From contig VGCC01000014.1 in the NCBI GenBank assembly GCA_016870195.1, positions 1-45,847 on the forward strand: a stretch of 45,847 bases of DNA, written 5' to 3'. The notes under the pieces are model-generated. The model was not told the DNA's origin, did no database searches, and saw nothing but the letters and a program-made list of their open reading frames with translations. This stretch comes from Actinomycetota bacterium (lineage in GTDB: Bacteria; Actinomycetota; Actinomycetes; S36-B12). Positions 41,510-45,847 of this stretch are shown one piece after another. How positions within the stretch are numbered: the first letter of the stretch is position 1; every line of letters starts with the position of its first letter. Made by a program: the position numbers and the translations under genes.

Positions 41510-42538
41510 CTAGCCGCGGTACTGCTTGTAAAGCAATCCCTTGATATCCAGCGGCTTCTTCAGGTAGCCCAGCGCCAACATCTTGTCCGCAGGACCGCGG
41601 AGGTCCAGGGCCGTGATGGTCGGCGGGAAGTACGAGGGGTTCGACTTCCGAGCCGTGGCGAGGTCGACCTGGGTGTACACCGGATTCGCCGACTGGAGGA
41701 TCTTGTCCCAGCCAGCGGTTGTGTTCCCGAACTTATGCACCTCAGCGATGGACTTCTGGAACGCTAGCACGGCTGCGGGATTCTTGGCTGCGTAGTCTGC
41801 GGTTGTCACCCACATGCCGATAGCGTTCTCGATCGTGAAAAACTGAATGCCCGGCGAACCGAGGTTCTTGAGGCCCTGGGCAGTGCACAACGAGGTGAAC
41901 GGCTCCACCGTGAAGGCCGCATTGACGCGACCAGCCTTCAGTGCATCCAGCATCGCACCGAAGCCCAACGTCACCCAGTTGACCGTGCCGGGATTGCCAC
42001 CATCGGCGATCATCGCCTGCGCGATAGTGACCTCACCCTGGGCATTACGGGCAGGCACCGCAACGGTCTTACCGTTCAGGTCCTTCCACGAGTTGATGCC
42101 ACCGCTGGGGCTCACGCACACTCCAGTGTCATCTAGTTTCGCAGCAAGTGCCAGGTCCTTCTTCGCCGCCGCGAGATCGCTGCGCTTGTACCCATCCGCC
42201 GGAGCAACGACCTTAAGGGCCATGCCACCATTGGCGTACGCGTTGATGATCGGAATGGACGGTGAGTAGACGAAGTCCACGGCACCACCGGCCAGGGCCG
42301 CAAGGGATGGCGGGGGCGCAGGGAAGATCCGAATCTCCGTGACATTGAGTCCGTTCTTCTTGAAGATACCCGCGGACTGTGCCCACGGGATCTGTCCCAT
42401 CGCGTTGATGGCGACGGTGCCCACCTTGATGTTCGTTTCGGCGGCTGCGGCCGGAGTCGCCGACACGCCGACGAGTGCCGCCGCAAACACACCGACGGTG
42501 CCAGCGAGCGCGACTGTTTTGCGTCGAATTGTGCTCAC
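41510..42538 (-). CDS. NMT1/SsuA-like ABC substrate-binding protein
   Basis: The 342-residue protein has a Sec signal (RRKTVALAGTVGVFAAALVG, cut near SATPAAAA; no lipobox Cys) and an NMT1/SsuA fold: NIKVGTVAINAMGQIPWAQS, PSLAALAGGAVDFVY. GTG 42538 follows GGAGG. No lipobox suggests release or loose anchoring. Substrate is unknown; sulfonates or thiamine/pyrimidine precursors are typical of the class. Confidence 0.85.
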   Translation of the reverse strand: MSTIRRKTVALAGTVGVFAAALVGVSATPAAAAETNIKVGTVAINAMGQIPWAQSAGIFKKNGLNVTEIRIFPAPPPSLAALAGGAVDFVYSPSIPIINAYANGGMALKVVAPADGYKRSDLAAAKKDLALAAKLDDTGVCVSPSGGINSWKDLNGKTVAVPARNAQGEVTIAQAMIADGGNPGTVNWVTLGFGAMLDALKAGRVNAAFTVEPFTSLCTAQGLKNLGSPGIQFFTIENAIGMWVTTADYAAKNPAAVLAFQKSIAEVHKFGNTTAGWDKILQSANPVYTQVDLATARKSNPSYFPPTITALDLRGPADKMLALGYLKKPLDIKGLLYKQYRG

Positions 42539-42713
42539 GTCTGTCCTCCAAAGTTCCTCGACTTCGCCCGTCCTGGGCTCCCCCACCATAGGTGAACGGC
42601 ACGTGAATATCCCACGAATCGCCCAGATCATTCGAGTCGGTACGATCTCCACAAAGTTTGTCGGGAATTGCTTTCGTAAACGCGCGCGTCCACCGACTAA
42701 CGTGCATCCCACC

Positions 42714-44360
42714 ATGACCGGTGGATCGCGCCGAATTCTCGGCAACGCGCGCGTCGGGACGCAGTCACGCATGAGCACGATCATCATCGAGGACCGCGAC
42801 ATCGTCGCCATCCTCCCCTCAGAGGACGCCCCCCCGCCCACCGAGGACCTCGGCGGCCGGACGGTGATCCCCGGGATCGACGATTCACACCTGCACGCCT
42901 ATGAGCACGGACGTTCGCTGACCGCGCTGCCCCTCGGCGATGCACCCGATCTGGAGAGCCTGCGGAACCTCCTGCGTGCTGCGCAACCGGAGAGCTTGGG
43001 CTGGTATCGGGGTCAGGGGTGGCTGCCGTCGGTGCGTGGCTCCGGTGCTGATGGTCGACTGTCATCAACAGACATCGACGATGTGACCGCAGCGGGCCCC
43101 GCTCTCCTCGGGGACTTCTCAGGCCACGCCGCCGTGGTGAACACCGCGACACTTCGCGCGGCAGGAATCGACGCGTCCACGCCGGACCCTCCCGGCGGGG
43201 TTGTGGTTCGCGATGCGGCAGGACATCCCACCGGACTCCTGTTCGAAGCTGCCATCGGACTGGTGGCGGGTGCCATGCCACCAATCACTGCGGCGGAACG
43301 CTTCGACGCGATTCGCACGGCGCACACCGACCTACTGCGCCGGGGGATCGTTTCGGTTACCGACCCGGGCCTGGGCCCCGGCGGGACGACCCTCATGGAC
43401 GGCACCGGGACACTCGACGCGGTTGCGGCCTACCAATCGCTCGACGACGCGGGCGACCTCCACATCCGCACACACATCATGTTGCTGTTCGGTGGTCTGG
43501 GAGGCACCACGGCAGAGATGGTAGCCGAGGGTCTCGATGCGTGGGGTCCTCCGCGCCGGGCTCCGCGCCATCAGCGGGTGAGCATCGATCAACTCAAGGT
43601 GTTCGCCGATGGGATCCCGCGCAGCCGCACATCCTGGTTGAGCGAGCCGTACGACGACTGCACCCACGGTCACATGACCGTAGCCGGGGACAACGACGAG
43701 GAACGCGTTGCGGAACTTCACGCGATCGTCCGTGCGGGAGCATCCCGCGGCTGGCAGGTCGGAACCCACGCCACGGGAGATGCGACCATCACCACGTTCA
43801 TCGACACCATCGAGGCGCTGACGTCAGGACGGCACCTCCGTCACTACGTGATCCACGGCGATCTCGTGCAGCGGTCCGACCTCCCACGTCTCCAAGCGCT
43901 CGACATGGCCGTGAACACACAACCGGGGATCCGGTGGGCCGTGGCCTCCGCCGCGTCGCAGTTCCTGGGCCGCGAGCGCAACCTCAGCAAGCAACCCCTT
44001 CGCTCGATGATCGACGCCGGTCTCGTTCTCGCTCTCTCGACTGACGCTCCAGTCATCGAACCGGATTGGCGGCGCACTCTCGTCTCCGCCGTCACACGGA
44101 ATCTTCGCGATGAACCCGACTACACCGACGCGGAGGCGATCACAGTCGATCAGGCGCTCGATGCGATGACCCACGCCGGTGCCTGGCAGTGCCACGAAGA
44201 GGGGTGGCGTGGTCGTATCGCGCCAGGGATGGCAGCCGACTTGGTCGTCCTCGACCGTGCTGTCGACTGGACTGACCCAGACGACATCCTCGCCATCGGA
44301 GTGGATTCCGTCCTGATCGATGGCAGGGTCGCGTACGGGGAACTCGGGAGGCTCGCGTGA
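42714..44360 (+). CDS. YtcJ-like amidohydrolase
   Basis: The 548-residue enzyme of the amidohydrolase-3 family has HLHAYEHG, a carboxylated-Lys candidate in DQLKVFADG, GTHATGDATI, HYVIHGDLV and STDAPVIEPDW. The N-terminal strand ILGNARVG supports ATG 42714; ATG 42771 is the alternative start. Its end overlaps the sulfatase by 4 bp. Members hydrolyse amides or esters of varied small molecules. Confidence 0.82.
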   Translation: MTGGSRRILGNARVGTQSRMSTIIIEDRDIVAILPSEDAPPPTEDLGGRTVIPGIDDSHLHAYEHGRSLTALPLGDAPDLESLRNLLRAAQPESLGWYRGQGWLPSVRGSGADGRLSSTDIDDVTAAGPALLGDFSGHAAVVNTATLRAAGIDASTPDPPGGVVVRDAAGHPTGLLFEAAIGLVAGAMPPITAAERFDAIRTAHTDLLRRGIVSVTDPGLGPGGTTLMDGTGTLDAVAAYQSLDDAGDLHIRTHIMLLFGGLGGTTAEMVAEGLDAWGPPRRAPRHQRVSIDQLKVFADGIPRSRTSWLSEPYDDCTHGHMTVAGDNDEERVAELHAIVRAGASRGWQVGTHATGDATITTFIDTIEALTSGRHLRHYVIHGDLVQRSDLPRLQALDMAVNTQPGIRWAVASAASQFLGRERNLSKQPLRSMIDAGLVLALSTDAPVIEPDWRRTLVSAVTRNLRDEPDYTDAEAITVDQALDAMTHAGAWQCHEEGWRGRIAPGMAADLVVLDRAVDWTDPDDILAIGVDSVLIDGRVAYGELGRLA

Positions 44361-45847
44361 GCGTGATCGTGGTGGTTATCGCCGACCAGTTGCGTGCCGA
44401 TCACCTGGGCTTCGAAGGTCAGGTCCCCGTGCGAACCCCGAACATCGATCGCCTCGCGAGCCAAGGCCACGTGTTTCAACGCGCGTTCGCGGCGAATCCC
44501 GTGTGCATGCCGAACCGCGCGACGATCATGACCGGCCGGTGGCCGTCCGCCCACGGTCTGCGCACCAATGGCATCCCCCTCCACCCCGACGCGGAGACCT
44601 TCCCCCGGGTCCTTCGCGGCCAGGGGTGGTGCACAGCGGCCGTCGGCAAGTTGCATCTGCAGCCAATGGGCTATCCGTACGAGGACTATCAACTCGACCA
44701 GATCCGTGCGGCGATGCCCGCGCTCTGGGAGCGCGCTGTGCATGGACCCTTCGGGGAATCCTTTGAGTCCTGGGAAGACTTCCAACGTCATGTCGACGGG
44801 GATGTCACGCTGCCCCCGGACTACTACGGATTCGACGACGTGTCCCTCGTGTGCGGGCATGGTGACCGCGTATCGGGAAACTATCTGCGATGGGCGCGCG
44901 ACCGCGGGTTCGATCCGTTGGCCCAGGCCGGCCAGGCGCACGCTGTAGAGACATATGCAGGGTGGTCGGGTCAGGTCTACGCGTCGGCTGCGCCAGCCGC
45001 TCTGCATCCGACCACCTACGTGACCGAGGAGGCGATCCGTCGACTCACCGAACACACCGAAGGGCATCTCCTTCTCTATGTGTCTTTCCCCGATCCACAC
45101 CATCCCTTCGCGCCACCCCTCGAGTACTACCGCCGGCACGATCCCGCTTCCATGCCGATTCCCACGAGCTTCCATCAGAGTCACGAGCGCTCCCCTGAGC
45201 ACCTACGCCGCATCGCGGCCAAGCGCGGCGAACCGGATACCGATCCGATGATGTTGTGGGCCCCGACCGAGGATCAATTCCGCCATGCGCTCGCCGCGGA
45301 ACTGGGTTCGATCGAATTCATCGACGACTCCATCGGTCGGATCCTGACCGCGATCGACGACACCGGGCTCGCGAACGACACCGTTATCGCGCTCACCGCC
45401 GATCACGGCGACGTTTTCGGCGATCACGGGATGATCCTCAAACACTTCACGCACTATCGGGGTGCCGTGCGCGTCCCGCTCATCATCGGCGGAGCAGTGG
45501 AAGGCTCTGGAACCCACCAGGAGCTGGTGAGCAGCGCGGACATCGGGCCCACGCTGATCGACCTCGTGGACGCCCCGCCACTGCAGACAGCGCAGGGACG
45601 TTCGCTGACACCGCTACTGCGCGGCGATACTCGTCCCTTGCGCTCGTCGATTCTCATCGAAGAGGACCAGCCCTACGGCATCGACGGGCTGCCCGGCCCG
45701 GTGAGGATCAGAACCCTGGTGACCGATCGATTCCGGATCAGTCGCTATGCGGGCACCACAGTCGGTGAGTTGTACAACCTCACCGTGGATCCCGACGAGG
45801 CGGTGAATCTCTTCGATAACCCGGCCGCTGCAGCGTTACGCGCCGAG
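44357..45847 (+). CDS. Sulfatase / phosphonate-monoester-hydrolase-like, 5' part
   Basis: The frame is open from GTG 44357 to the window edge (497 codons). It has the N-terminal metal site VVVIADQLRADHLG, C50-M-P52-N-R54 (CxPxR, formylglycine site), and DHGDVFGDHGMILKH. The Cys requires formylglycine generation. Substrate could be an aryl or alkyl sulfate or a phosphate/phosphonate ester. The GTGA overlap couples it to the amidohydrolase. Confidence 0.9.
   Translation, partial: MSVIVVVIADQLRADHLGFEGQVPVRTPNIDRLASQGHVFQRAFAANPVCMPNRATIMTGRWPSAHGLRTNGIPLHPDAETFPRVLRGQGWCTAAVGKLHLQPMGYPYEDYQLDQIRAAMPALWERAVHGPFGESFESWEDFQRHVDGDVTLPPDYYGFDDVSLVCGHGDRVSGNYLRWARDRGFDPLAQAGQAHAVETYAGWSGQVYASAAPAALHPTTYVTEEAIRRLTEHTEGHLLLYVSFPDPHHPFAPPLEYYRRHDPASMPIPTSFHQSHERSPEHLRRIAAKRGEPDTDPMMLWAPTEDQFRHALAAELGSIEFIDDSIGRILTAIDDTGLANDTVIALTADHGDVFGDHGMILKHFTHYRGAVRVPLIIGGAVEGSGTHQELVSSADIGPTLIDLVDAPPLQTAQGRSLTPLLRGDTRPLRSSILIEEDQPYGIDGLPGPVRIRTLVTDRFRISRYAGTTVGELYNLTVDPDEAVNLFDNPAAAALRAE

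Noticed and set aside
42339-42713. N-terminal extension of the YtcJ-like amidohydrolase
   Set aside because: It runs antisense through the start of the binding-protein gene; family-like sequence begins near 42714.
42539-42841. N-terminal extension of the ABC binding protein
   Set aside because: The signal peptide and GGAGG site fit GTG 42538; the extension overlaps the divergent gene.
1-45847. CRISPR array, transposon, prophage or integron
   Set aside because: No regularly spaced repeats, transposase, integrase or phage structural genes seen on either strand.

Overview
The window is G+C-rich DNA with dense, short-spaced genes, many GTG starts and 1-4 bp start/stop overlaps. Gene content points to a high-G+C actinobacterium: an actinobacterial-type GlnA4 glutamine synthetase cluster, a luciferase-like (possibly F420- or flavin-dependent) oxidoreductase, the glmU-prs-rplY-pth-mfd-mazG housekeeping order, a DUF4349 lipoprotein and a YVTN-repeat protein. 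I saw no tRNA or rRNA gene, CRISPR array, transposase or integrase. Species cannot be named.

Layout. (1) 2-7167, plus strand: a tightly packed catabolic operon with a partial M20 peptidase, LLM oxidoreductase, GntR/FCD regulator, two HxH amidohydrolases, an M29/NicX-like metalloenzyme and an amidohydrolase-2/ACMSD-like protein. It probably degrades a nitrogen-containing, perhaps heterocyclic, compound; the substrate is unknown. (2) 7175-10822: polyol/sugar-alcohol dehydrogenases (a zinc MDR enzyme and a mannitol-2-dehydrogenase-like enzyme) and a divergent zinc alcohol dehydrogenase broken by one in-frame TAG. (3) 10883-14529: an HTH-nucleotidyltransferase/HepT toxin-antitoxin cassette with two extra tiny genes, a quinone-oxidoreductase-like MDR gene, purU, and a second small toxin/ribbon-helix-helix pair. 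(4) 14725-19334: envelope and secreted proteins (YVTN propeller, GDPD lipoprotein, DUF4349, I78-like lipoprotein), the remnants of two deleted genes, and an orphan DUF1778 antitoxin. (5) 19331-33804, all on the minus strand: VapB/VapC, glmU, prs, rplY, pth, a CysQ-like phosphatase, mfd, a SurA-N-like lipoprotein, mazG, and then a MacB-type efflux set (adaptor, ATPase, permease, small membrane proteins). (6) 33923-39048, minus strand: ethanolamine-type permease, GlnA4-type gamma-glutamyl ligase, aldehyde dehydrogenase and SDR. (7) 39163-42538, minus strand: a NitT/TauT-type ABC importer with two permeases and a binding protein. It is divergent from (8) 42714-45847, a YtcJ-like amidohydrolase overlapping a sulfatase that runs off the window.

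The most interesting block is region 6. Together its genes encode uptake of an amine, most likely ethanolamine, its gamma-glutamylation, alcohol oxidation and aldehyde oxidation. The final gamma-glutamyl hydrolase is not in the block. Candidate regulatory DNA lies around it: a Crp/GlxR-like site upstream of the permease and a perfect 15-bp UUCG-loop hairpin between the permease and ligase genes. Other notable points are region 1, the HTH-MNT/HepT/zinc-ribbon/membrane-peptide cassette, and the number of toxin-antitoxin-like loci (four), three of them with an AT-rich inverted repeat at the 5' end.

Gene functions are assigned by motif recognition from reading the translated sequence. No database search was run.
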